Shown here: one piece after another, positions 55,923 to 64,000 of the stretch
How the letters are laid out: each line of letters opens with the position of its first letter
Position numbering within the stretch: position 1 is the stretch's first letter
Source: JAPORY01 sp965215385
Lineage (GTDB): Bacteria > Pseudomonadota > Alphaproteobacteria > Rhodobacterales > Rhodobacteraceae
Direction: 5' to 3'
DNA length: 64,000 nt
NCBI GenBank assembly: GCA_965215385.1
Contig: OZ244059.1
Span: forward strand, 992,001 to 1,056,000
Program-made: the position numbers and the translations under genes
Notes under the pieces: generated by a model
The model's database searches: none
Seen by the model: the letters and a program-made list of their open reading frames with translations, nothing else
What the model was told of the DNA's origin: nothing

Positions 55923-56696
55923 CTATGACTCAAGCTATCCTTAGTTTCTTGGAATGCGTTCAACGACTCGGTCGTGACGGCCGTGTGGCGCATTTGGGGA
56001 AACTAAACCCGCCAAAAAAGTGAGGCCGCTGGGCATAGCCCGAATGTAAGTAACCCGTCGCGCGACGATAAATCTGTCGGCAATCGCCTATCCAGTTGGA
56101 AAGTAAACAGGGAGGTGTCGGAGCATAATTTCCCAACCCAACTCCTGACTTCGACGGCCGAATCCCAAAACATGGAGTTTCAGTGCCTTAACTTTTGCGC
56201 TAGGCACTACATTCGGAATTCGCAAAACGGCCCAAAGATTACGCGGCAAAATCGGGATATTTTACCTTCCCTCCCCGCACACGGACGGCCAATATTCGTG
56301 TTAAAACCGACACCGACTCCTTCAATTATGAATGCGGTGAATATCTTAAGGTGAGCATTGACCAAGTGGGCATAAGATACCCTGGCGACGAACACTTTAC
56401 TAACCGACCATTAAGCGAAGATCGCAGTTGCTGGATGTGGCTGGGCAAAGTTTCGTATGAGATAACAGCAAAAATTGAAAACGGCATTCAACTTCATCCT
56501 CGCCAAATTTGGAATTATCGAATGTGCGGAGCACGCCCCTACTAGCTGATCTTGCGATAGGACGGCGACGGACGTTCAATCGCTTCGATACGCCAATAGT
56601 GACTTTAGCATCTACGTGACGCTGCAAATTCCAGCCAACGGTATCGCTGTGCTTCAAGAGCACTAATGGCACACCTAACCCCAAGAATCGCGTGTG
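55923..56696. other. 770-bp stretch with no recognisable gene
   Basis: Only short unrecognised frames on both strands. tRNA 3' ends are common integration sites, but no integrase or repeat of the tRNA tail was noticed here. Confidence 0.45.
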
Positions 56697-57635
56697 TCAG
56701 TCCTCCCGCTTATCTTGATTGCGGCTTTCAGGCGTTGCCCTGAACAGCATTGCGACCTGCTGTTCTCGGTCAACGGGATAAACCTTTTCCGATAGCGGTT
56801 TTAGTTCAGCAAACGACGTTCGGCACCAACAGAATGTAGCCACAAAGACGACTGTCAGCAACAATATGATCGTCGGTGCCGGTGCGCTGTCGATGAAGAA
56901 ACTCAGATAGATTCCAAGAAATGTTGCGAACAAACACACCACGACCGCGACCCACAACATATGATGGAACTGCCGCACCAACAAAAATGCAATGGCACCA
57001 GGCGCGATCAAAAGCCCAATCGCCAAGATTATTCCGACGGCAGATAGTGTCGCAACTACGGTCAACGACAAGATCGCAAGCAAGCCAAAATGTATCAACG
57101 GCAAGGGTAAACCGCAGAGGCGAGCTTGCGCCGAATCAAAACAATAGAGAAAAATATCCCTCCATTTGGCGATCAGAATGGCGCAAACTACAAGCGAAAT
57201 CAGACCCGACAAGACAAGATCACTCTGATCAAGACCCAAGATGTTGCCGAACAAGATATGATCAATATGGATGTCGCTCGGAAACACCACCAAGAGAATC
57301 AACCCAATTCCAAACATGCCAGAGAATACAACTCCCATGATGGTATCTCGCTTCACGCGACTATTCTCACTGAGATAACTCGTCACAATAGCGCAGGTCA
57401 TGCCCGCAACGAATGCGCCGATTATGATCGACAAGCCTAATGCATAAGCAAGTACAACACCCGGCAACACGGCGTGACTGACGGCATCGCCCATGAGTGC
57501 CCAGCCCTTCAGCACCAGGAAACACGATAACAGTGCGGCGGGCACAGAGATTATAGCCGCTACCAAAAAAGCTTTCTGCATGAAGGCAAATTGAAAGGGC
57601 AGCAAAAACACGTCAGGGCTCATGCTTAATCTCAT
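56697..57635 (-). CDS. sitD: Manganese/iron ABC transporter permease SitD
   Basis: Second permease of a metal-importer operon. 312 residues with about eight membrane helices of the ABC-3 family: FLVLKGWALMGDAVSHAVLPG and a C-terminal helix block. The last 40 residues are cytoplasmic and charged. It overlaps sitC by 23 nt. Forms the membrane channel with SitC. Confidence 0.9.
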   Translation of the reverse strand: MRLSMSPDVFLLPFQFAFMQKAFLVAAIISVPAALLSCFLVLKGWALMGDAVSHAVLPGVVLAYALGLSIIIGAFVAGMTCAIVTSYLSENSRVKRDTIMGVVFSGMFGIGLILLVVFPSDIHIDHILFGNILGLDQSDLVLSGLISLVVCAILIAKWRDIFLYCFDSAQARLCGLPLPLIHFGLLAILSLTVVATLSAVGIILAIGLLIAPGAIAFLLVRQFHHMLWVAVVVCLFATFLGIYLSFFIDSAPAPTIILLLTVVFVATFCWCRTSFAELKPLSEKVYPVDREQQVAMLFRATPESRNQDKRED

Positions 57636-58485
57636 AGCGCATAAAATTTCTTCTCACTTTGATCTTGGTGGCAATCAGACCGTGCTTCGGTGCAAAAACA
57701 AACGCCAACAAAAAACTTGCAAACTGCAGTGTAACAATGATTCCGCCTGTAGCTCCATTGACAAAATAGCTCAGATAGGCTCCGAAAAACGCTGTTAGGG
57801 TGCCAACAGCAATAGAAATCAATAGCAGGCGCGGAAATCTGTCGCTCAGCAAGTAGGCCGTTGCCCCTGGTGTGACCACCATCGCAATGACAAGAAAGGC
57901 GCCGACAGTTTGCATCGCCGCGACAACCGAAGCCGAGAGAAGTATGAAAAAAACGGCTTTCAGTAATCTTGGACGAATCCCAACCGTTCGCGCATAGTCT
58001 TCGTCAAAAAAGGTCAGCATTAAATCTTTCCACTTGGCCGTCAAAATAGCCAGTGAGATCAGCCCGATGATGGCTACTTGCACAATAGCCGTGGGGGCAA
58101 TTGCCAGTATGTTGCCCATGATTATCGTTTCAACTGAAACCGACACCGGATTAAGGGAAACGATAAATAAGCCTAAGCCAAAAAACGATGTAAAAATAAG
58201 CCCGACAATTACATCAACCTTGAGCCCAGAACGCTCCGATAGAAAGAGCATCGCCGCGGCTGCCAGTCCCCCAGAAAGGAATGCGCCAAGCGCAAATGGT
58301 AGCCCGACAATGTAGGCTCCTGCGACCCCAGGAACCACCGAATGCGCGAGCGCATCGCCGATTAAAGACCAGCCCTTGAGCATCAAGTAGGCACTTAAGA
58401 ATGCACAGACACCGCCAACAAGTGCCGACACCCATAACGCGTTCACCATATACGAGTAGGCAAATGGCTCAAGCACGGCAATCAC
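57613..58485 (-). CDS. sitC: Manganese/iron ABC transporter permease SitC
   Basis: First permease of the operon, 290 residues, ABC-3 family. LMLKGWSLIGDALAHSVVPGVAGAY is the family motif in the first third; seven or eight helices follow. Overlaps sitB by 4 nt and sitD by 23 nt, so all three genes are coupled. Two separate permease genes, not one, distinguish the Sit/Mnt type from ZnuB-type importers. Confidence 0.9.
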   Translation of the reverse strand: MIAVLEPFAYSYMVNALWVSALVGGVCAFLSAYLMLKGWSLIGDALAHSVVPGVAGAYIVGLPFALGAFLSGGLAAAAMLFLSERSGLKVDVIVGLIFTSFFGLGLFIVSLNPVSVSVETIIMGNILAIAPTAIVQVAIIGLISLAILTAKWKDLMLTFFDEDYARTVGIRPRLLKAVFFILLSASVVAAMQTVGAFLVIAMVVTPGATAYLLSDRFPRLLLISIAVGTLTAFFGAYLSYFVNGATGGIIVTLQFASFLLAFVFAPKHGLIATKIKVRRNFMRYEIKHEP

Positions 58486-59375
58486 TTGTCCCCGTCTTGT
58501 GTTTGCGTTTTATTGCCGTATTGCACAAACGGCCGCTCGTCATCGGTGAGAATAGTAACCGCACGCGCATCCTCGTCGTCATGCAAATCTGGACCGCGCA
58601 GAGTAAAGTTCCGCAACACCCCGCCAAAGGCGAACTCGAGATTTGTCTGCGTAAATACTTCTTCGGTCAAACCATACGCGAGGACTGTGTTTTTGACTAA
58701 TACCGTACGATCACAAAACTCCGGCACCGACCCTAGATTATGCGTCGAGACAAGCATGATTTTTTGCGTCTGACGCAGGTCGTGCAATAGCATCACTATC
58801 TGTTCCTCAGTTTTCACATCAATGCCGGTGAAGGGCTCATCAAGCAAAATGACCTCGCTATCTTGCGCCAATGCCCGCGCCAGAAAGACCCGCTTGCGTT
58901 GCCCGCCCGATAGTTCTCCGATCTGTCGCTTGCGATAATCGCCCATCCCGACGCGATCAAGTGCTGACCGGACCGCCTCAATGTCGACGGTTCGAGGGAT
59001 GCGTAAGAACCCCATATGACCATATCGCCCCATCATGACGACGTCTTCAACAAGGACCGGAAATGCCCAGTCAACTTCCTCAGACTGTGGAACATAGGAG
59101 ACTAAATTTCGGTGCAGAGCCTCTTCAATATTGTGCCCCATGATCGCAATTCTGCCGGCCGAAATCGGCACCAAGCCCATCATGGCCTTAAAAAGTGTAG
59201 ACTTTCCGGCACCATTGATGCCGACCAAAGCCGTTACTGTACCGCCCGGAACATTGAATGTAACATCAGAGAGAGCTGTGTGCCCGTTGCGGTAGGTCAC
59301 CGTTAGGTCCTGAACACTGATGCCAGAACGCCTATCGCTACTTGCACCCGTCACGACATGTTTCCTCAGCGTCAC
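58482..59375 (-). CDS. sitB: Manganese/iron ABC transporter ATPase SitB
   Basis: 297 residues. Walker A GINGAGKST, signature LSGGQRKRV, Walker B VILLDEPFTGID and the switch His in STHN. LVSYVPQSEEVDWAFPVLVEDVVMMGRYGHMG is typical of Sit/Mnt/Znu ATPases. Starts 108 bp after sitA and overlaps sitC by 4 nt. Confidence 0.92.
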   Translation of the reverse strand: MTLRKHVVTGASSDRRSGISVQDLTVTYRNGHTALSDVTFNVPGGTVTALVGINGAGKSTLFKAMMGLVPISAGRIAIMGHNIEEALHRNLVSYVPQSEEVDWAFPVLVEDVVMMGRYGHMGFLRIPRTVDIEAVRSALDRVGMGDYRKRQIGELSGGQRKRVFLARALAQDSEVILLDEPFTGIDVKTEEQIVMLLHDLRQTQKIMLVSTHNLGSVPEFCDRTVLVKNTVLAYGLTEEVFTQTNLEFAFGGVLRNFTLRGPDLHDDEDARAVTILTDDERPFVQYGNKTQTQDGDK

Positions 59376-59482
59376 TTATTAACCCCGTGATGCCCGTCGA
59401 TAACTCGCCTATTCCTTGCCACGCGAACTCAGTGGCATCAATCAACTGCCCTACAGGACGCTAATAAGACGGTCTCTTGAAC

Positions 59483-60397
59483 TCACTGAACCGCTCTAAG
59501 CAGGCCGTCAACGACGGTTTGCGCCGTGACCTCTAGCAGTTGAGCATAGCTTGGAACAGCACCGTCAGGAACCGAGAGGCTATCAACGTACAACACCCCG
59601 CCAAAAGCCGCTTCAGTCTCACGGGCAACCTGATGCGCGGGTGCCGTATTTACTGTGCTTTCGCAAAAAACAACGGGAATCTTTTCTGCCCTAACTTGAT
59701 CAATCACCTTCCGAATCTGCTGCGGCGTGCCCACACGATCCGCATTCATCGGCCACAAATAGAGCTCCCGTAATCCAAAGTCGCGAGCAAAATAGCTGAA
59801 AGCTCCTTCACAGGATACGAGCCAGCGGTTTTTTTCCGGTAACTGCGCTATCGCTGCGCGCATCGGCTGGAGAATCATGGTAAGGCGTTGCTTGTAGTTT
59901 GTGGCATTTTCTTGGTAAATCGCAGCATTTTCGGGGTCATAGCGGGCTAATGCCGACGCGATATTGTCAACATAAATCATGCCATTCTCTAAGCTCATCC
60001 AAGCGTGCGGATTGGGGTTTCCCTCATAGGCTCCTGAGCGAACGGGTATGATTTCCACCCCGTCAGAAACCGTTACCGCCGGTACTTCACCCAAATTAGC
60101 CAGAAACTGCTCAAACCATAATTCGAGGTTGAGCCCATTCCAGAGGATAAGGTCAGCATTTGCAGCTCGCAACAGGTCACCGGGAGTTGGACTATAGCCG
60201 TGAATCTCGGCTCCCGGCTTTATGAGTGAGACAACCTCGGCGGTTTCTCCGGCGACATTCGCCGCAATATCCGCAATCACCGTAAAAGTCGTCACGACCT
60301 TCAAGCGATCTTGGGCGGACGTGGTCCAAGCCAAACCATTCAGAAGCGTGATAACGGCGGCAAGAAAAATAGTTCTAGCAAACACCGCAATCTCCAT
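59483..60397 (-). CDS. sitA: Manganese/iron-binding protein SitA
   Basis: Periplasmic solute-binding protein of the importer. ATG at 60397 gives 304 residues with a signal peptide (IFLAAVITLLNGLAWTTSAQD). Metal-site residues: His in GAEIHGYSPTPGD, NPHAWMS, Glu in SCEGAFSYFARDFGL, and the acidic residue in ESTVN. YLWPMNADRVGTPQQIRKVID and GGVLYVDSLS match the SitA/MntC manganese group rather than zinc-specific ZnuA, which has a His-rich loop that is absent here. First gene of sitABCD. Confidence 0.9.
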   Translation of the reverse strand: MEIAVFARTIFLAAVITLLNGLAWTTSAQDRLKVVTTFTVIADIAANVAGETAEVVSLIKPGAEIHGYSPTPGDLLRAANADLILWNGLNLELWFEQFLANLGEVPAVTVSDGVEIIPVRSGAYEGNPNPHAWMSLENGMIYVDNIASALARYDPENAAIYQENATNYKQRLTMILQPMRAAIAQLPEKNRWLVSCEGAFSYFARDFGLRELYLWPMNADRVGTPQQIRKVIDQVRAEKIPVVFCESTVNTAPAHQVARETEAAFGGVLYVDSLSVPDGAVPSYAQLLEVTAQTVVDGLLRAVQ

Positions 60398-60753
60398 CGG
60401 TATCAATCCGACACCCGTCCTGCCCAAACGCGCCGTGCTGTTGTAACTACCCACCGCCGAGAACGCTGCAAGAAGTGCACATACTCAATGCCGTCACTTC
60501 CTGTAACCCACTTCAGCGACCGATTGAGAACCTATCTAGCGACTGCTCGCAAGCCAGAAAAGCTTCTGACTTGCCCACACTAGCGAGACCGAACGTCACC
60601 ATCAAATTACCACTCGGTGGCTGCATTCCTGCTGAATGATGTCGATGACCAAGACATCAATTGATTACCGCAAGAGTCCGTTCGGCGGCTTCAATCACAA
60701 TCAGGCGTGACCAACTACTTGTTCTGGCTAACGACCTTTGGTCGACTCTACCA
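60398..60753. other. Upstream region of sitA, downstream of katG
   Basis: About 350 bp without a gene. It must hold the sitABCD promoter. An inverted repeat GATGTC-N9-GACATC (60638-60658) lies near katG's end; no Fur- or Mur-box of the usual form was recognised. Confidence 0.4.
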
Positions 60754-62946
60754 CTACTTGAGATCAAATCGATCCGCCTCCATGACTTTTGTCCAAGCAG
60801 CAATAAAATCTGTCACGAATTTATCCTGATTGTTCGATTGACCGTAGACCTCCGAAATGGCTCGAAGCTGTGAATTTGATCCAAAAACCAAATCGACCCG
60901 GGTCGCAGTCCAGCGCACATCCCCAGAGGCGCGACTCGTGCCTTGGTACGAGCCACTGCTTTCAGGGTCGGGCTGCCATTGCACACCCATGTCCATAAGA
61001 TTGACGAAGAAATCGTTCGTCAATTGTCCCGTTCGATCCGTCAACACACCCTGTTTGCTGCCGCCGTGATTGGCATCTAGCACCCGCAGACCGCCAACAA
61101 GAACGGTCATTTCAGGGGCGGTGAGCGTCAACAATTGTGCCCGATCGAGAAGCATTTGCTCGGCGGATATCGCGAGTGTCGGCTTTTGGAAATTACGGAA
61201 TCCATCAGCATGAGGTTCCATAACATCAAAACTATCGCTATCGGTATGTTCGGTGCTAGCATCCATGCGTCCAGGTCGAAATGGAACGGTCACTCCACCC
61301 GCAGCTTTCTCGATTGCAGCGCAACCCCCAAGCACGATGAGATCGGCAAGCGACACGCGCTTACCGTTGCTGGCACTATTATTGAATTCCGACTGCAGGT
61401 CGATCAACGCCGCGAGGACTTTAGCGAGTCTTGCTGGCTCGTGCGCCTCCCAATTATTTTGCGGTGCTAGGCGAATTCGCGCCCCATTAGCGCCCCCACG
61501 CTTGTCTGAACCGCGGAAAGTTGCTGCCGAACACCAGGCAACCGCAATCAGATCCGACGGACTTACTGCAAGCGTTAGAAGCTTGTGCTTTAGCGCGTCA
61601 ACATCCTCAGTCTCAATTAGGGGATGATCCACTTCTGGGATTGGGTCTTGCCAAATTAAATCCTCTTCGGGGACCTCATTACCTAAGTAAAGAACTTTAG
61701 GGCCCATATCGCGATGGGTTAACTTGAACCAAGCCCGTGCAAACGCATCCTCGAAGGCTTCTGGGTGGCTTTGGAAGTGCCGTGAAATCCCTTCATAAAT
61801 TGGGTCCATTCGCATCGCCATGTCAGCAGTCGACATAAATATCGGTACCTTTTTCGTACTATCCTCCGCGTCGGGTGCCATGTCCTCTTCGGCAATATCA
61901 CGTGGCGTCCATACATAAGCACCGGCAGGCGACTTTTCGAGTTCCCACTCGTACTTAAAGAGAACGTCAAAATAGGTATGATCCCACTTTGTCGGAGTTG
62001 GAGTCCAAGCCCCCTCAAGCCCAGAGGTAATGGCGTCACGCCCCTTGCCTGATTTGTGCGTCGACAACCAACCAAGCCCCATCGCTTCGAGCGGTGCTCC
62101 CTCCGGCTCGGCTCCGACGTGAGCGGGATCACCGGCTCCGTGCATCTTGCCAAAGGTGTGACCGCCAGCGACAAGCGCGACTGTCTCCTCATCATTCATC
62201 GCCATTCGAGCAAAAGTTTCGCGGATGTCACGACCGCTAGCGACTGGATCAGGGGTACCGTTTGGTCCTTCGGGATTGACATAAATCAGACCCATTTGGA
62301 CTGCCGCCAACGGATTCGCTAGTTCGCGATCACCGGAGTACCGCTCATCACCGAGCCACTCGCGCTCGTGCCCCCAGTAGATATCCTCTTCTGGTTCCCA
62401 GATGTCTTGACGACCGCCGCCAAACCCGAAGGTCTTCCCACCCATCGACTCGATAGCAACATTGCCGGCAAGAATGATCAAATCTGCCCACGAAATTTGA
62501 TCGCCGTACTTTTGCTTGATCGGCCAAAGCAACCTTCGAGCCTTGTCCAGATTGCCGTTATCAGGCCAAGAATTTAGCGGTGCAAAACGCTGTGTTCCGG
62601 AGCCAGCACCACCCCGACCATCACCGGTGCGATAGGTACCAGCACTGTGCCAAGCCATACGAATGAACAGACCGCCATAATGACCATAGTCAGCGGGCCA
62701 CCAATCTTGACTGTCCGTCATCAGTGCTCGCAAATCTTGCTTGAGTGCTTGTAAGTCAAGTGCCTTGAAAGCCTCGGCATAATCGAATGCCGCATCCATC
62801 GGATCCGATAGCGATGAATTTTGATGAAGAATGCGAAGATTCAGTTGATTCGGCCACCAGTCACGATTCGACTGCACCGCCAAACTCGTATGCATCACGG
62901 GGCACAGGCCCGGATCAAGGTCATTTCCGTCCATGAAATTCTCCAA
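60754..62946 (-). CDS. katG: Catalase-peroxidase KatG
   Basis: Bifunctional haem catalase-peroxidase removing hydrogen peroxide. 730 residues, full length with both tandem domains. Active site: Arg96, Trp99 and His100 (RMAWHSAGTYR), proximal His263 (GGHTFGK). The Met-Tyr-Trp adduct residues Trp99, Tyr222 (LIYVNPEG) and Met248 are all present, so catalase activity should be retained. No signal peptide, so cytoplasmic. ATG at 62946; a later Met at residue 5 is possible. It lies upstream of sitABCD on the same strand, both serving peroxide and metal defence. Confidence 0.96.
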   Translation of the reverse strand: MENFMDGNDLDPGLCPVMHTSLAVQSNRDWWPNQLNLRILHQNSSLSDPMDAAFDYAEAFKALDLQALKQDLRALMTDSQDWWPADYGHYGGLFIRMAWHSAGTYRTGDGRGGAGSGTQRFAPLNSWPDNGNLDKARRLLWPIKQKYGDQISWADLIILAGNVAIESMGGKTFGFGGGRQDIWEPEEDIYWGHEREWLGDERYSGDRELANPLAAVQMGLIYVNPEGPNGTPDPVASGRDIRETFARMAMNDEETVALVAGGHTFGKMHGAGDPAHVGAEPEGAPLEAMGLGWLSTHKSGKGRDAITSGLEGAWTPTPTKWDHTYFDVLFKYEWELEKSPAGAYVWTPRDIAEEDMAPDAEDSTKKVPIFMSTADMAMRMDPIYEGISRHFQSHPEAFEDAFARAWFKLTHRDMGPKVLYLGNEVPEEDLIWQDPIPEVDHPLIETEDVDALKHKLLTLAVSPSDLIAVAWCSAATFRGSDKRGGANGARIRLAPQNNWEAHEPARLAKVLAALIDLQSEFNNSASNGKRVSLADLIVLGGCAAIEKAAGGVTVPFRPGRMDASTEHTDSDSFDVMEPHADGFRNFQKPTLAISAEQMLLDRAQLLTLTAPEMTVLVGGLRVLDANHGGSKQGVLTDRTGQLTNDFFVNLMDMGVQWQPDPESSGSYQGTSRASGDVRWTATRVDLVFGSNSQLRAISEVYGQSNNQDKFVTDFIAAWTKVMEADRFDLK

Positions 62947-63448
62947 TCATTCCTTTTGAGAGTGCGCTGTCCTCGGCTCCCTGCACCAAAGTCAGAATGC
63001 GCAGTAGGCTAGCAATATTGTCTTCTCTGCCGTCCTACACGTACGGTTACCTGTGATGTAGTCAATTGCCGCAAGCAAACAAGTTTGCATTTTCGGATAG
63101 CCACAATAAATTGATAAATACATTGGGCTTGTTGAACCCGAAGCTCGTGCCCACGAGTAAACTAGTTTGGGCTATCAAGAATTGCAAATTGATTTCGAAC
63201 AATTATGATTGGCTCACTCGTGATTATACAGCTAAAACTCCGACTGTTTATTTCCTCTCTGCCGCCTAATCACCGATGCACCGTTACTCACCCACGGCAA
63301 CAAGTATTGGCCCAACCCCAATAGTTCAAAATTTGTGATTGATCGTGAAAGGTTAAGCCGAAACGCTCGCAGGTCTGCGATCATTGGTCATGTTTGTAAT
63401 CTCAATGTTTCGCTGTTCATCGTCAATTCATACCCGTACAGGATCGTC
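62947..63448. other. Gene-free stretch between katG and the next gene
   Basis: 500 bp holding the katG promoter and the promoter of the rightward MBL-fold gene. It contains the palindrome listed at 63075-63088. No other feature seen. Confidence 0.5.
63075..63088 (+). promoter_or_regulatory. Perfect palindrome GCAAAC-AA-GTTTGC upstream of katG
   Basis: Two 6-bp arms match exactly with a 2-bp spacer, 130 bp upstream of the katG start. The half-site resembles LacI/PurR-type and some Fur-family operators. It is a candidate regulator site; which regulator is unknown. Confidence 0.35.
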
Positions 63449-64000
63449 ATGAAGCCATACTTAAGACTGTTGGCATTGATTTGGGTGGCAGTTCTTGCCG
63501 CACAATCGGCCTTCGGACAGGAAAATCGCCGCGCCAGCCACTGCTACGCTATTGCCGAAAATACGCCAGGGATCGAGTTCGTTCAAAACGCGAGTTGGAC
63601 TGACCCGCCCCCGCAGTACGCTGTTCATCTCCATTACATCGCACATGCGAGTTTTTTGCTTAAAACCCATGGCGGTCAGATCGCCATTACCGACTATACC
63701 GGATTTATCGGCGATACCGATCTCGTCCCTGACGTTGTAACCATGAATCATGCGCATACGTCGCATTGGACGCCGTTTCCCGACCCGAACATTCCGCACG
63801 TTCTAAGAGGATGGGGTGAGGTATTCAGCGAAGGCATCAGCCACTACGTTGATCTCGGCGAAATGGTTGTCCGCAATGTTTCGACAGACATCCGCTCTCA
63901 GTTTTCGGGTCGCGAAGACAACGGCAATTCAATCTTTGTTTTTGAGGTTGCGGGTCTTTGTATTGGCCATCTCGGACACTTGCATCATATCCCCAGCGAA
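63449..64000 (+). CDS. Secreted MBL-fold metallo-hydrolase, 3' end beyond the window
   Basis: ATG at 63449 opens a frame to the window edge (184 codons) with a signal peptide (LRLLALIWVAVLAAQSAFGQ). The metallo-beta-lactamase fold is visible: YIAHASFLLKTHGG, ITDYTG, NHAHTSHW (the HxHxxH-type zinc site, here with His-Ala-His) and CIGHLGHLHH (next zinc ligand). This is the pattern of UlaG-like/MBL-fold proteins. Substrate unknown. The frame is still open at 64000. Confidence 0.85.
   Translation, partial: MKPYLRLLALIWVAVLAAQSAFGQENRRASHCYAIAENTPGIEFVQNASWTDPPPQYAVHLHYIAHASFLLKTHGGQIAITDYTGFIGDTDLVPDVVTMNHAHTSHWTPFPDPNIPHVLRGWGEVFSEGISHYVDLGEMVVRNVSTDIRSQFSGREDNGNSIFVFEVAGLCIGHLGHLHHIPSE

Noticed and set aside
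55846..56696. tRNA-Arg as an integration site for a genomic island
   Set aside because: No integrase and no duplicate of the tRNA 3' end were found downstream.

Overview
The window reads as about 64 kb of chromosome from an alphaproteobacterium with moderate G+C. Four things point there together: a short (453-residue) prolyl-tRNA synthetase with the proS-lolC/E-lolD order, a class I lysyl-tRNA synthetase, an NDUFS4-like complex I accessory subunit, and a TopA carrying C-terminal GRYGPYV repeats. No rRNA operon, CRISPR array or intact prophage was seen. One tRNA, Arg(UCU), is present.

Layout. 0-2 kb: the 3' part of an Rpn-type nuclease gene and a decayed VapBC-like toxin-antitoxin pair. 2-6 kb: nhaA, then kdsA and a phosphohexomutase gene (envelope sugar supply). 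6-7.4 kb: an orphan AAA ATPase of unknown job. 7.5-11 kb: lolD, lolC/E, proS. 11.3-15.7 kb: a secreted left-handed beta-helix protein and a sulfur module (YeeE/YedE transporter, di-haem cytochrome, Tat-exported sulfide dehydrogenase flavoprotein). 16.4-18 kb: an AAA-ATPase-like/PD-(D/E)XK protein. 18.9-21.4 kb: topA. 22-24 kb: a 3-oxoacid CoA-transferase gene pair. 24-29.7 kb: yejABEF peptide importer, followed by an Fnr-type regulator. 30.7-39.4 kb: nadE, a 19-repeat MORN protein, gltX, and the ybbAP/tesA divergent pair.

39.7-43.6 kb is an accessory island. It holds a wrecked hipA next to an intact hipB, a 17-base C tract, a G+C-rich IS66-type transposase remnant and a Dam-like methylase. 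43.8-50.2 kb returns to housekeeping genes (ettA, nadD, lysS, a HugZ-like protein) plus a decayed pRiA4b ORF-3-like gene. 50.4-52.2 kb carries a short inverted-repeat element and a broken paralogue of the 6.2-kb ATPase. 52.5-64 kb holds uvrB, the NDUFS4-like gene with tRNA-Arg, a sitABCD-type Mn/Fe importer, katG, and the 5' part of a secreted metallo-beta-lactamase-fold gene.

Functional threads. Sulfide or thiosulfate oxidation (YeeE/FccAB), manganese uptake with KatG (oxidative stress), NAD synthesis (nadE, nadD) and envelope export (lol, ybbAP/tesA) are the main physiology visible. The most unusual signals are accessory. A 245-bp non-coding element with 14-bp terminal inverted repeats occurs twice, 28.5 kb apart, and looks like a MITE. 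An uncharacterised ATPase family is present as one intact and one decayed copy. Two toxin-antitoxin operons both keep an open antitoxin frame while the toxin is broken by several separate lesions.

All calls come from reading the sequence and translations. No database search was run.
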